Source: an uncultured Pelagibacteraceae bacterium
GTDB taxonomy: Bacteria > Pseudomonadota > Alphaproteobacteria > Pelagibacterales > Pelagibacteraceae
Direction of reading: 5' to 3'
NCBI GenBank assembly: GCA_902617975.1
Contig: CACMYV010000002.1
Location: forward strand, 1 to 64,000
DNA: 64,000 nucleotides
Shown here: positions 38,512 to 47,899 of the stretch, piece after piece
Position numbering within the stretch: the first letter of the stretch is position 1
Layout of the letters: each line of letters starts with the position of its first letter
The notes under the pieces: generated by a model
What the model saw: only the letters and a program-made list of their open reading frames with translations
The model's database searches: none
Told to the model about the DNA's origin: nothing
Position numbers and translations under genes: made by a program

Positions 38512-39039
38512 ATGGATTTAAAAGAACATATTAGATCAATTCAAGATTACCCAAAAAAAGGAATTCTGTTTAGAGATATAACAACCCTTATAAAAAATGA
38601 AAAAGCTTTCAAGGAATGTATAAATCAAATAGTAGAGAGATCAAAAAAATTTAAATTTGATAAAATAGCTGCTGTTGAATCAAGAGGTTTTGTTTTTGCT
38701 TCAGCTATTTCATATATTTTAGATAAACCATTTATAATGCTCAGAAAAAAAAATAAGCTCCCTGCAGAGGTTCATTCTATTGATTTTGAATTGGAATATG
38801 GAACAGCTACTATTGAGGTTCATAAAGACTCTTTTGACAAGAACGATAATGTATTAATTATTGATGATTTAATAGCAACTGGAGGCACAGCAGAAGCTGC
38901 GGCTAAATTAATTGAAATTTCAGAAAGTAATGTAGCTGGATTTATATTTGTAATTAATCTTTTTGATTTAGGTGGAACTGATAGTTTGCTAAAAAAAGGA
39001 TATAAAGTTGAAAATTTATTAGATTTTCCTGGTCACTGA
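38512..39039 (+). CDS. apt: adenine phosphoribosyltransferase
   Basis: 'DYPKKGILFRDITTLI', 'AVESRGFVFASAIS', 'VLIIDDLIATGGTAEAAAKLIE'. Confidence 0.95.
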   Translation: MDLKEHIRSIQDYPKKGILFRDITTLIKNEKAFKECINQIVERSKKFKFDKIAAVESRGFVFASAISYILDKPFIMLRKKNKLPAEVHSIDFELEYGTATIEVHKDSFDKNDNVLIIDDLIATGGTAEAAAKLIEISESNVAGFIFVINLFDLGGTDSLLKKGYKVENLLDFPGH

Positions 39040-39116
39040 TGGTAGCGGGAAGTGGGATCGAACCACTGACCTCGGGCTTATGAGTCCCGCGCTCTAACCA
39101 ACTGAGCTACCCCGCC
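39040..39116 (-). tRNA. tRNA-Met (anticodon CAU), CCA encoded
   Basis: Reverse complement GGCGGGGTAGCTCAGTTGGTTAGAGCGCGGGACTCATAAGCCCGAGGTCAGTGGTTCGATCCCACTTCCCGCTACCA folds as a 77-nt cloverleaf. Confidence 0.95.
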
Positions 39117-39167
39117 TTAAATAATTGTTGGTTTATACTACTTTTATTTTTTGATGCAAACAAGATT

Positions 39168-39281
39168 TCACTTGTTCTTTTTCTTATCTTTTTTAATTTT
39201 TCTTTTTTCCTTTAGAGAAAGTTTAGCTTTTTTCATTACACTAGAGTCTTTAAATGATTTTCCACTATATCTTTTTGACAT
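39168..39281 (-). CDS. 37-aa lysine-rich basic microprotein
   Basis: Manual ORF MSKRYSGKSFKDSSVMKKAKLSLKEKRKIKKDKKKNK*; start directly follows stop of 39282..39731. Confidence 0.5.
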   Translation of the reverse strand: MSKRYSGKSFKDSSVMKKAKLSLKEKRKIKKDKKKNK

Positions 39282-39731
39282 TTAATTTAATTGTTCAAAG
39301 AACTTATCTTTTAATTGATAGGTAAAAGGATATTCTTTTCCAAGTGGTTGGAATTTAGTCTTAATTACTATTACGTTTTGCTTATCAAGTTTAAATTTCC
39401 ATGTTAATTTGATGTCTCCTGAAAACACTCTTAACTTGCCTAAGTTTGTAAATCTCCATCCATCTTCTGAAATAACTTTTCCATCTTGGTATCTTTTGTA
39501 ATTTTTTTCATCAAATATATATGTTACAACACCTTGATTTCTCTCATCTTCAAGAGTTATTGCATAATTATTTAAAAATTCTGCCGTTTGAGACTTATTC
39601 AAACTTTTCTTAGTTATAGATTTTAAAAAATCAGTAGTTTTATCAATGGTATCATCTATTTTATCTTTAGCTATTGAGATCGATGATAAAAAAAGAAAAA
39701 TGGAAAGAATGCTAAATATTTTTTTAAACAT
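39282..39731 (-). CDS. hypothetical secreted protein
   Basis: Signal peptide MFKKIFSILSIFLFLSSISIA. Confidence 0.65.
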   Translation of the reverse strand: MFKKIFSILSIFLFLSSISIAKDKIDDTIDKTTDFLKSITKKSLNKSQTAEFLNNYAITLEDERNQGVVTYIFDEKNYKRYQDGKVISEDGWRFTNLGKLRVFSGDIKLTWKFKLDKQNVIVIKTKFQPLGKEYPFTYQLKDKFFEQLN

Positions 39732-39734
39732 ACT

Positions 39735-40661
39735 TTAATAATTTAATAAATTTATTGTAAATAAAAAGGTAAATATTGAAGCAAATGTTGAAATAAATAT
39801 TGCCTTAATAATATTTTCTGGACTTACATTATATGCAGAACACATAACAATTGAGGTAGCTCCACATGGGCCAACACTAACCAACAAAGCTCCAGCAAAA
39901 TTTATTGGATTTGATAAGCTAAAGAATGTGTACCCTAAAATTAGCAAAATCAGTGGTGATATAATAAGTTTTAATATTGAAATAGTAATTGTTAATTTAT
40001 TGAAAACTTTTTTTGAGTAAAAAGATAGAATAATACCAATTGCAAATAGCCCAACTGGCATCACACATGCTGCTAGTCTTTGAAGAATATATTCAAAAGG
40101 GGTTTCGTCTATATTAATCTTTGAAATTCTTATAATCAATCCAATTAATATTGCTAATATCATCGGATTTAATATTAAATTTCTTAAAAACTGAAATAAT
40201 TTAATTCTTTTTTTTACAGTAAGTTCTAAAAAGAAACTAACTATGGATAGTAAAACTACACTATCCATTAAAATAATACCTGATATTTGAGTTATCGTAC
40301 TTCCTGCAAAAAATATTTCCGCAATAGGTAAGACTAATATTACGTGATTGGATAAAGCAACAGTTAAAGCCCAAATAATAGACTCCTGAATTGACCTTTT
40401 AAAAGTATTTTTAGTTAATAAAAAAGCAAATATTCCACTTGTTAACTGCATTAAAAAATATGATGAAATTTGAGATACATCTATTTCACCAATATCACTT
40501 TGCGCAACTAGTTTTATGATTAAAGCTGGTACCGCTATATAAAATGAAAATAAATTAAATATTCTAGCCTTCTGTAAATCGAATATTTTAATATATCCTA
40601 AAATATAACCAATAAGAGTGACACCAATAAATGGAGTTAATCCTAGGAATACTTGAAACAT
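39735..40661 (-). CDS. AEC family (auxin efflux carrier-type) transporter
   Basis: About 10 TM; 'GVTLIGYILGYIKIFDLQKARIFNLFSFYIAVPALI', 'VGPCGATSIVMCSAYN'. Confidence 0.85.
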   Translation of the reverse strand: MFQVFLGLTPFIGVTLIGYILGYIKIFDLQKARIFNLFSFYIAVPALIIKLVAQSDIGEIDVSQISSYFLMQLTSGIFAFLLTKNTFKRSIQESIIWALTVALSNHVILVLPIAEIFFAGSTITQISGIILMDSVVLLSIVSFFLELTVKKRIKLFQFLRNLILNPMILAILIGLIIRISKINIDETPFEYILQRLAACVMPVGLFAIGIILSFYSKKVFNKLTITISILKLIISPLILLILGYTFFSLSNPINFAGALLVSVGPCGATSIVMCSAYNVSPENIIKAIFISTFASIFTFLFTINLLNY

Positions 40662-41449
40662 TATTGGACAGTAATTCTATGCATAATTCTATTACCTTTA
40701 AAAGCTGTTGCTTGATGAAGCATAGATCTATTATCCCAAATGGCTAATTGGTTCTTTTCCCATTCTAAAGAATATTGAAAACTTTTTTTTAATTGGTGTT
40801 TAAATAAATAAGTTTTTAATTTTTTGTCAATTTTGCTGTTATTAAAACGAATAAAGTGTCCAGGACTACAGTATAAAGTATATTTACTATTTATTTTTCT
40901 AATTAATTTATGCTTTGAAATAAGTTCTTTAGCTTTTTTCCCCTTTTCTTTCTCTCTTTCTAATCTTGTTACAGAAATAGGTCCTTCTGATGAAAATATA
41001 CATTTTTCGTTTTTAAACCTTCTTTTAAATTTAGTTGGTAATTTTTCATAAGCTAAATATTGGGAACAGAAATCTGTGTTTGCCTGACCTTTTTTTGGAA
41101 CTAATTTAGAAAGTAACATAGTAAATCTAGGCGGTTTTTTAGTATAAATTGAATCAGTATGAAATTGCTCTCCAAAACTAGGGCCTTTGTCAGTTGATTT
41201 TCTTTGAACAACAGTTATTTGAGGATATTTTTTATTCAATCCTTTAAGTCTTGGATAGTTTGCTAGTTTTCCAAATTTTTTTGCAAATTTTACATAATGA
41301 TTAGAGCTTAATTTTTGGTTTCTAAAATAAATCATTCCATATTTCGATAAGGCAGATTTAATTTTTTTTAGTGAAGAATTATTAATTTTATTTAAATCGC
41401 AGACTAATTCTGCGCCTATATTTTTTTTATTAGGAATAATTTTAAGCAT
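40661..41449 (-). CDS. TauD/TfdA family Fe(II)/2-oxoglutarate dioxygenase
   Basis: 'GEQFHTDSIYTKKPPRFTML', 'LAIWDNRSMLHQATAFKGNRIMHRITV' (HxD...H, Arg). Confidence 0.9.
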   Translation of the reverse strand: MLKIIPNKKNIGAELVCDLNKINNSSLKKIKSALSKYGMIYFRNQKLSSNHYVKFAKKFGKLANYPRLKGLNKKYPQITVVQRKSTDKGPSFGEQFHTDSIYTKKPPRFTMLLSKLVPKKGQANTDFCSQYLAYEKLPTKFKRRFKNEKCIFSSEGPISVTRLEREKEKGKKAKELISKHKLIRKINSKYTLYCSPGHFIRFNNSKIDKKLKTYLFKHQLKKSFQYSLEWEKNQLAIWDNRSMLHQATAFKGNRIMHRITVQ

Positions 41450-42317
41450 TTTTTAAAAAAAAACTTTTTAATTGTTTAATTGTTTCTTTGGGATTTTGCT
41501 CTGGTATAAAATGTCCAGATTTAACAGCAACTCCAACAACTTTTTTATTTGAATATTTTTGCCAAATTTTAATCGGTTTAAATTGTTTGCCTATAACACC
41601 ATTTTTTCCCCATAATACTTGAACTGGAATATTTAATTTTTTCTTTCTATCATGTCTGTCATGATCAAGATCAATTGTAGCAGATGCTCTATAATCTTCA
41701 CATGATCCATGTATTCTCTTTGGTTGTTTAAAGCACTTTATGTAACCCTCTTCAACTTTTCCAAATTTATGATTGCCAGACCATTTATCCAAGCAATACT
41801 TCATCCATTTTCTTGGATCACTCATTATCATTCTTTCAGGTAGCCATTTTGGTTGAATTAAGAAAAACCAATGGAAGTAAGCTTTTGCAAAATCTCTTGT
41901 TGTTAATTCATACATATCTAAAGTTGGACAAATATCTAATACACTTAGAGCAAGCACGTTTTTTCTGTGATCTCTTGCCAATCTATGAGCAACTCTTCCA
42001 CCCCTATCATGGCCTGCAACAAAAAACTTGGCATACCCCAATTTTACCATCATTTGTTTCATGTCACTCGCCATTTCTCTTTTAGAATAATTAAAATGTT
42101 TACTGTCAGATGGTGGAGCTAAACTATTTCCATAACCTCTAAGATCTGCTGCAACCACTGTAAAACTTTTAGATAACTCTGGAGCTGTTTTATGCCACAT
42201 TAAATGCGTTTGAGGGTAACCATGGAGCAATAATAAAGGAGGACCATCTCCTTTAACTTTGCAAAAGACTTTACCTTTTTTTACTTTTACGTATTTACTC
42301 TTAAAACCTTCAAACAT
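41442..42317 (-). CDS. alpha/beta hydrolase, haloacetate dehalogenase-like
   Basis: 'LLLLHGYPQTHLMWHKTAPELS', 'FVAGHDRGGRVAHRLARDH', 'YRASATIDLDHD'. Confidence 0.8.
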   Translation of the reverse strand: MFEGFKSKYVKVKKGKVFCKVKGDGPPLLLLHGYPQTHLMWHKTAPELSKSFTVVAADLRGYGNSLAPPSDSKHFNYSKREMASDMKQMMVKLGYAKFFVAGHDRGGRVAHRLARDHRKNVLALSVLDICPTLDMYELTTRDFAKAYFHWFFLIQPKWLPERMIMSDPRKWMKYCLDKWSGNHKFGKVEEGYIKCFKQPKRIHGSCEDYRASATIDLDHDRHDRKKKLNIPVQVLWGKNGVIGKQFKPIKIWQKYSNKKVVGVAVKSGHFIPEQNPKETIKQLKSFFLKNA

Positions 42318-42421
42318 TTATTTATCTTAATTTATATTTTTATAATTCAATAAATAATTTTAAAATTGTTCAAATACAACGTTAATAAGCTTAATTATTA
42401 AATTGAATTATCATTCATTGG

Positions 42422-43474
42422 ATGTATACCTTCATTTTTGTGAGAATTGAAGAAGAGCTAAAACTAGATTATTCCGACGTACTTTTTAGACCTAAAAGAA
42501 GCACTCTTAAAAGTAGAAAAGATGTTAATTTAAAGAGAACCTATCGTTTTAAATACAGTAAAAACGAATGGTCTGGAATTCCTATAATGGCAGCTAACAT
42601 GGATGGTGTAGGCGTACTTGGTGTAGCCGAAAAATTATCTGATTACGGAATGATTACATGTTTAACAAAACAACATGATGTAAAAAAAATTAAACAATTT
42701 AAAAAAATTAAATCAATATATCCAAATGTAGCTTTAAGTATTGGAACAAAAAAAGAAGATTTTCAAAATTTAGATAAAGTTTTAAAAGAATTTAGTTTCA
42801 TAAAATTCATCTGTATAGATGTTGCAAATGGTTACTCTGAACATTTTAGTAAATTTTTAAAATCTGTTAGAGATAAATACCCAACAAAAACAATTATTGC
42901 AGGTAATGTTGTTACTGCAGATATGACTCAAGAATTAATTTTATCAGGAGCAGATATTGTGAAAGTTGGAATTGGACCAGGGAGTGTGTGTACAACAAGA
43001 ATACAAACTGGGGTTGGCTATCCTCAGTTAAGTGCAGTTATAGAATGTGCTGATGCAGCGCATGGATTAGGTGCACATATAATTGCAGATGGCGGATGTA
43101 CATGTCCAGGTGATGTTGCTAAAGCATTTGGTGGAGGAGCTGATTTTGTTATGCTTGGAGGAATGTTTGCAGGTCATGATGAAGGTAAAGGAAAATTAGT
43201 AAAATCTAATGGTTCTAAATATGTCGAATTTTATGGATCGAGTTCTGAAACAGCTAACAATAAACATTACGGCGGACTATCAGATTACAGAAGTAGCGAA
43301 GGAAGAACAGTCAGAGTGAAGTACCGTGGTAAAATTAATGATACCATTTTAAATATTTTAGGTGGTGTTAGAAGTAGTTGTACATATGTTGGCGCACCCT
43401 CTTTAAAACAATTAAGTAAGTGCACAACTTTTGTCAGAGTTACTAAGCAATTTAACGATACATTCACTAAATAG
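42422..43474 (+). CDS. guaC: GMP reductase
   Basis: IMPDH/GMPR fold: '[14 protein letters not shown]', '[26 protein letters not shown]', '[27 protein letters not shown]'. Confidence 0.9.
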   Translation: MYTFIFVRIEEELKLDYSDVLFRPKRSTLKSRKDVNLKRTYRFKYSKNEWSGIPIMAANMDGVGVLGVAEKLSDYGMITCLTKQHDVKKIKQFKKIKSIYPNVALSIGTKKEDFQNLDKVLKEFSFIKFICIDVANGYSEHFSKFLKSVRDKYPTKTIIAGNVVTADMTQELILSGADIVKVGIGPGSVCTTRIQTGVGYPQLSAVIECADAAHGLGAHIIADGGCTCPGDVAKAFGGGADFVMLGGMFAGHDEGKGKLVKSNGSKYVEFYGSSSETANNKHYGGLSDYRSSEGRTVRVKYRGKINDTILNILGGVRSSCTYVGAPSLKQLSKCTTFVRVTKQFNDTFTK

Positions 43475-44548
43475 ATGAAAGAATATTCAATAGCTTCTAT
43501 TGCTGGTGACGGCATTGGAAAAGAAGTTGTGCCTGAAGCCCAAAAAATATTAAAAGAAATTTCTCAACAACATCAATTTAAATTAAATATAGAAGATTAT
43601 GATTTTGCATCATGTGATTATTATGAAAAGCATGGAAAAATGATGCCAGATGACTGGAAAGATAAATTAACTAAACACGATGCAATTTTCTTTGGTGCGG
43701 TTGGTATGCCAGATAAATATCCAGATCACATAACACTTTGGGGATCATTGTTAAAATTTAGAAGAGAGTTTGATCAATTTATTAACTTAAGACCTGTAAA
43801 ACTTTTTGAAGGTGTAAATGCTCCATTAGCTAATAAAAAGCCAGGTGATATTGACATGATAATCGTTAGAGAAAATACCGAAGGAGAATATTCATCAGTC
43901 GGTGGAAGAATGTATCAGGGAAGTGATAGAGAAGTGGTTATTCAAGAAACAATAATGTCAAAATATGGAATAGATAGAGTTCAACAATTTGCATTTGAAT
44001 TAGCTAAAAAAAGAAAAAGAAAAAAACTAACAAGTGCTACAAAATCAAATGGAATATCTATTACAATGCCTTATTGGGATGAAAGATTTAATGAAAATAA
44101 AAAAAATTATCCTGATGTTGAAACTGATCAATACCATATCGATATATTAGCTGCTAGATTTGTTTTAAGTCCTGAACGCTTTGATGTGATAGTCGCATCG
44201 AACCTTTTTGGGGATATTCTATCTGATCTAGGACCAGCTTGTACTGGAACTATTGGAATTGCACCGTCTGGAAATATAAATCCAACTAATAAGTATCCAT
44301 CATTATTTGAACCCGTTCATGGATCGGCACCAGATATTGCGGGACAAGGGATAGCTAATCCAGTAGGTCAAATTTGGTCAGCTGCAATGATGTTAGATTA
44401 CTTAGGTGAAAGAGAAGCTTCTGATAGAATAGTTAAATCAATTGAATTAACTCTTAAAGATAAAGACAGTCGAACAAAAGATCTTCAAGGCTCTAGTAAT
44501 ACAGAACAGTGCTCAAAAAAAATTTTAGATAATCTTAGTTCAGTTTAA
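43475..44548 (+). CDS. tartrate/D-malate/3-isopropylmalate dehydrogenase family protein
   Basis: 'IAGDGIGKEVVPEAQKIL', 'IIVRENTEGEYSSVGGRMY', 'EPVHGSAPDIAGQGIANPVGQIWSAAMML'. Confidence 0.9.
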   Translation: MKEYSIASIAGDGIGKEVVPEAQKILKEISQQHQFKLNIEDYDFASCDYYEKHGKMMPDDWKDKLTKHDAIFFGAVGMPDKYPDHITLWGSLLKFRREFDQFINLRPVKLFEGVNAPLANKKPGDIDMIIVRENTEGEYSSVGGRMYQGSDREVVIQETIMSKYGIDRVQQFAFELAKKRKRKKLTSATKSNGISITMPYWDERFNENKKNYPDVETDQYHIDILAARFVLSPERFDVIVASNLFGDILSDLGPACTGTIGIAPSGNINPTNKYPSLFEPVHGSAPDIAGQGIANPVGQIWSAAMMLDYLGEREASDRIVKSIELTLKDKDSRTKDLQGSSNTEQCSKKILDNLSSV

Positions 44549-44563
44549 AATTTAATCAAAATT

Positions 44564-45445
44564 ATGAATTTTCTTAAAAATAAATCTATTACCAAAGTTA
44601 TAATTTTATCTATATCCGGATTTTTTATTTTAGTTTGCCAAGATTCTACTGCAAAATATCTGGGAACATTAATGCCATTAAATCAAGTAATTTGGGGCAG
44701 ATTTTTTTTTCACTTTGTGATTATTTTAATTTTATTCGCGATATTTAAACCTAAGTTAAACTTAAAAAGCAATTTCAATATTAATATTATTAGATCTATA
44801 TTAATGGTTTTTGCTACTTTTTTTTTCATTCATTCTTTACAAAAATTTGACCTTGTCGATATATATGTAGTTTTCTTCTCAGCTCCATTAATAGTATCAA
44901 TTTTAACGGCATTGTTTTTAAAAGATATTCTTTCATCTAAAGGTATAATTTTAATGTTATTAAGCTTTGGGTGTATAATTTATTCAATGAGTCCTAGTAT
45001 GAAAGTCTTAAGTTTAGACTTAATTTTTCCTTTGGTACCACCAGTATGTTGGGCTTTATATCAATTTTTTACAAAATTTATTTCTGGTAATAATGATCCT
45101 TTAGTGGCGTTATTTTATGCTGCTGTTGTTGGGGCCATTGTTTTCTCTATTTATGTAATGTTAGACTGGACACCTATTGAGAATAAAAAGTTATGGATTT
45201 GGTTAATATTTCTAGGTGTATTAGGTTTTACTAGTCATCTTTTAATTATATTTGCAATTCAACTATCAAATTTATCTTTTGTAACTAATTTTCAATATTC
45301 ACAATTAATTTGGTCGACATTAATTAATTTTTATATTTTTGGTGTACCTTTTGATTTTAATAAAACTTTTGGAGTTATTGGAATAATAGTTTTTGGAGTT
45401 TTATTTGTTCAAGCCGAAAGTAGAAAAAAGAAAATTAGTTCTTAA
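44564..45445 (+). CDS. EamA/DMT family transporter
   Basis: 10-TM pattern, 'CQDSTAKYLGTLMPLNQVIWGRFFFHFVII'. Confidence 0.85.
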   Translation: MNFLKNKSITKVIILSISGFFILVCQDSTAKYLGTLMPLNQVIWGRFFFHFVIILILFAIFKPKLNLKSNFNINIIRSILMVFATFFFIHSLQKFDLVDIYVVFFSAPLIVSILTALFLKDILSSKGIILMLLSFGCIIYSMSPSMKVLSLDLIFPLVPPVCWALYQFFTKFISGNNDPLVALFYAAVVGAIVFSIYVMLDWTPIENKKLWIWLIFLGVLGFTSHLLIIFAIQLSNLSFVTNFQYSQLIWSTLINFYIFGVPFDFNKTFGVIGIIVFGVLFVQAESRKKKISS

Positions 45446-47873
45446 AATCTTTATTGTTTAAAGGTTTTTCCAACACCTCAACTGGATATTTTTGTTTTTC
45501 AATTTCAATATATATATTTTTGTCTTTTAATGTTTCAACTGTATTTCCAGAATTGACATATCCAAAAGAAAGATTTTTATCATAACAAAAAGAATAATTT
45601 CCTGAAGTTGTTCTACCAATTATTTTGTCATCCATATAAATAGGTTCTTCATGTAGTAAAAGTGGCTCACCAGGTTTGCTGTCTTTAAGAGTAAACATCA
45701 TCATTCTCTTATCTAATTTTTGGTCTTTAATTTTTAATAGAGAATCTTTTCCAATAAAGTTTACATTTTTCTTATAACTAATTGCAAATTTTAAACCTGC
45801 TTGATACTGATTTTCTTCTGGCGAAATATCATGTCCCCAGTGAACAAATCCATTTTCCATTCTCATAATATCCATTGCATGCATTCCACAATGAGATAGT
45901 TCGAAGTTTTTACCCTCTTCAATTAGAATTTTATATAAATCCTTAGCTAAACTTGAGTCAACATAAAGCTCAAATCCTAATTCACCAACGTAAGAAAGTC
46001 TTTGAGCCCAAACTTTAACACCATTTATCATTATAAATTTTCCAGTTCCAAACTTAAATTTATCTTTACTAAAATCATCATTGCTTATTTTCGAGATCAT
46101 CTCTCTACTCTTTGGACCAAACAATCCTAGACAACAAATATCCTCTGTTACATCTTTAAAAGATACGTCTTCATCTAAATATTTTAAGATATGGTATTTA
46201 TCGTGTTCTCTTGTAGCTGCAGAGCTTACAACTCTAAAAAAGTTTTTATCAATACATACAACAGTTAAATCTGTTTCTATTCCACCATCTTCATTCAGCA
46301 TATGAGTATATGTTGTTTTACCAATTTCGTTTTTAATGTTAGCGGTACATAACTTTTGAAGTTCTTGATGAGTTTTTTCCCCTTTTAAATCAAACTTTGA
46401 AAAAGTTGAAAAATCAAAAAGTCCAACATTTTTTCTTGCATTTAAAGTTTCATGCTTTGCTGATGGGTACCAATTTTGATAATTAAAACTATATTCATAC
46501 TTAGGCTCTTTACCATTTAATGAATACCACATTGGTCTTTCAAAACCTCCTGCAACTCCAAAACAAGCTCCAGCATTTTTTAATTCCTCGTGATAAGGTA
46601 AAAGCTTTTGATTTCTTGATGTATTGTGCTGTTTAAATGGCCAATGCATTCCATACAAATCACCGAGTGTTTCTGTAACTCTTTCCATAATAAAGTTTTT
46701 TGAAGAGTGAAATTTCTGAAATCTTTTAATATCTAATGAAAATAAATCCTCATTTATATGTCCGTTCATCATCCATTCAGCTGTTACTCTGCCCGCTCCT
46801 CCTGAGCTAGCAATTCCTATGCTATTAAAACCACAACACGTGTAAAGGTTTTTAACTTCAGGAGTTTCACCTAATAAGTATTGCGTATCTGGAGTAAAAG
46901 ATTCTGGGCCTGAGAAAAATTTTCTAATTCCTGCACTCTCTAACATTGGTAATCTATGAAATGATTTTTCTAAATATGGTTCAAAATGGTCAAAATCATC
47001 AGGAAGTTCACCAAATGAAAAATTATCTGGAACTCTTCCTGTGTCTTTAAATGCTGGTTTTGCCTTTGGTTCAAAAATACCTACGAGCATTTTTCCTGCA
47101 TCTTCTTTTAAATATAAACAAGCATTATAATCTCTCAGAACTGGAAGATTTTGAGGTAAATCTTTTATTGGTTCAGTGATGATATAGAAATGCTCGTTTG
47201 GATATAATGGCACACTTACATTTATTTCTTCGCCTAATTGTCTTGACCACATTCCTGTTGCCATAACAACGTATTCACAATCGATGACACCTTTATCAGT
47301 TTCTACTCCACTTATTCTAGAATTTTTAATTAAAATTTTTTTTACAGGTGTTTTTTCAAAAATCTTTGCACCTTCCATTCTTGCAGCTTTTGCAAGCACA
47401 TTAGTTACTCCAACTGGATCTGCCTGACCATCTTTCGGCATGTAAACACCACCTAGAATATCTTCAGTATGTAATACAGGATACAATTCCTTTAAACGAT
47501 TTTTATTAAGAACTTCTACTTCAACATCTGATAATTGAGCAGTTGTTGCTTGTCTTAGTAGTTCTTGCATTCTTTCTTTGGTAGATGCAACTGTGATTGC
47601 ACCATTTTGCTTCATTCCAGTTGATAGACCTGTAGTCTTTTCTAAATCTTTATAAAGATCTAAAGAATATTTTCTTATTTTTGTAATTGTTGATGATGCA
47701 CCTAATTGACCTAGAAGACCTGCTGCATGCCAAGTAGTTCCTGAAGTAAGTAAATCTCTTTCAAGCAAAACAACATCTTTCCATCCGAATTTTGCCAGAT
47801 GATAAGTGCATGATGTTCCAGCAACACCACCACCTATAACAACTACTTTAGTACTTTTAGGTAACTCTTTCAT
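45435..47873 (-). CDS. FAD-dependent dimethylglycine/sarcosine dehydrogenase-like protein (DAO + GCV-T domains), copy A
   Basis: '[45 protein letters not shown]'; C-terminal aminomethyltransferase region 'MRMENGFVHWGHDISPEENQYQAGL'. Confidence 0.88.
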   Translation of the reverse strand: MKELPKSTKVVVIGGGVAGTSCTYHLAKFGWKDVVLLERDLLTSGTTWHAAGLLGQLGASSTITKIRKYSLDLYKDLEKTTGLSTGMKQNGAITVASTKERMQELLRQATTAQLSDVEVEVLNKNRLKELYPVLHTEDILGGVYMPKDGQADPVGVTNVLAKAARMEGAKIFEKTPVKKILIKNSRISGVETDKGVIDCEYVVMATGMWSRQLGEEINVSVPLYPNEHFYIITEPIKDLPQNLPVLRDYNACLYLKEDAGKMLVGIFEPKAKPAFKDTGRVPDNFSFGELPDDFDHFEPYLEKSFHRLPMLESAGIRKFFSGPESFTPDTQYLLGETPEVKNLYTCCGFNSIGIASSGGAGRVTAEWMMNGHINEDLFSLDIKRFQKFHSSKNFIMERVTETLGDLYGMHWPFKQHNTSRNQKLLPYHEELKNAGACFGVAGGFERPMWYSLNGKEPKYEYSFNYQNWYPSAKHETLNARKNVGLFDFSTFSKFDLKGEKTHQELQKLCTANIKNEIGKTTYTHMLNEDGGIETDLTVVCIDKNFFRVVSSAATREHDKYHILKYLDEDVSFKDVTEDICCLGLFGPKSREMISKISNDDFSKDKFKFGTGKFIMINGVKVWAQRLSYVGELGFELYVDSSLAKDLYKILIEEGKNFELSHCGMHAMDIMRMENGFVHWGHDISPEENQYQAGLKFAISYKKNVNFIGKDSLLKIKDQKLDKRMMMFTLKDSKPGEPLLLHEEPIYMDDKIIGRTTSGNYSFCYDKNLSFGYVNSGNTVETLKDKNIYIEIEKQKYPVEVLEKPLNNKDFKN

Positions 47874-47899
47874 ACATATTTGGATTTATATAATTAAAT

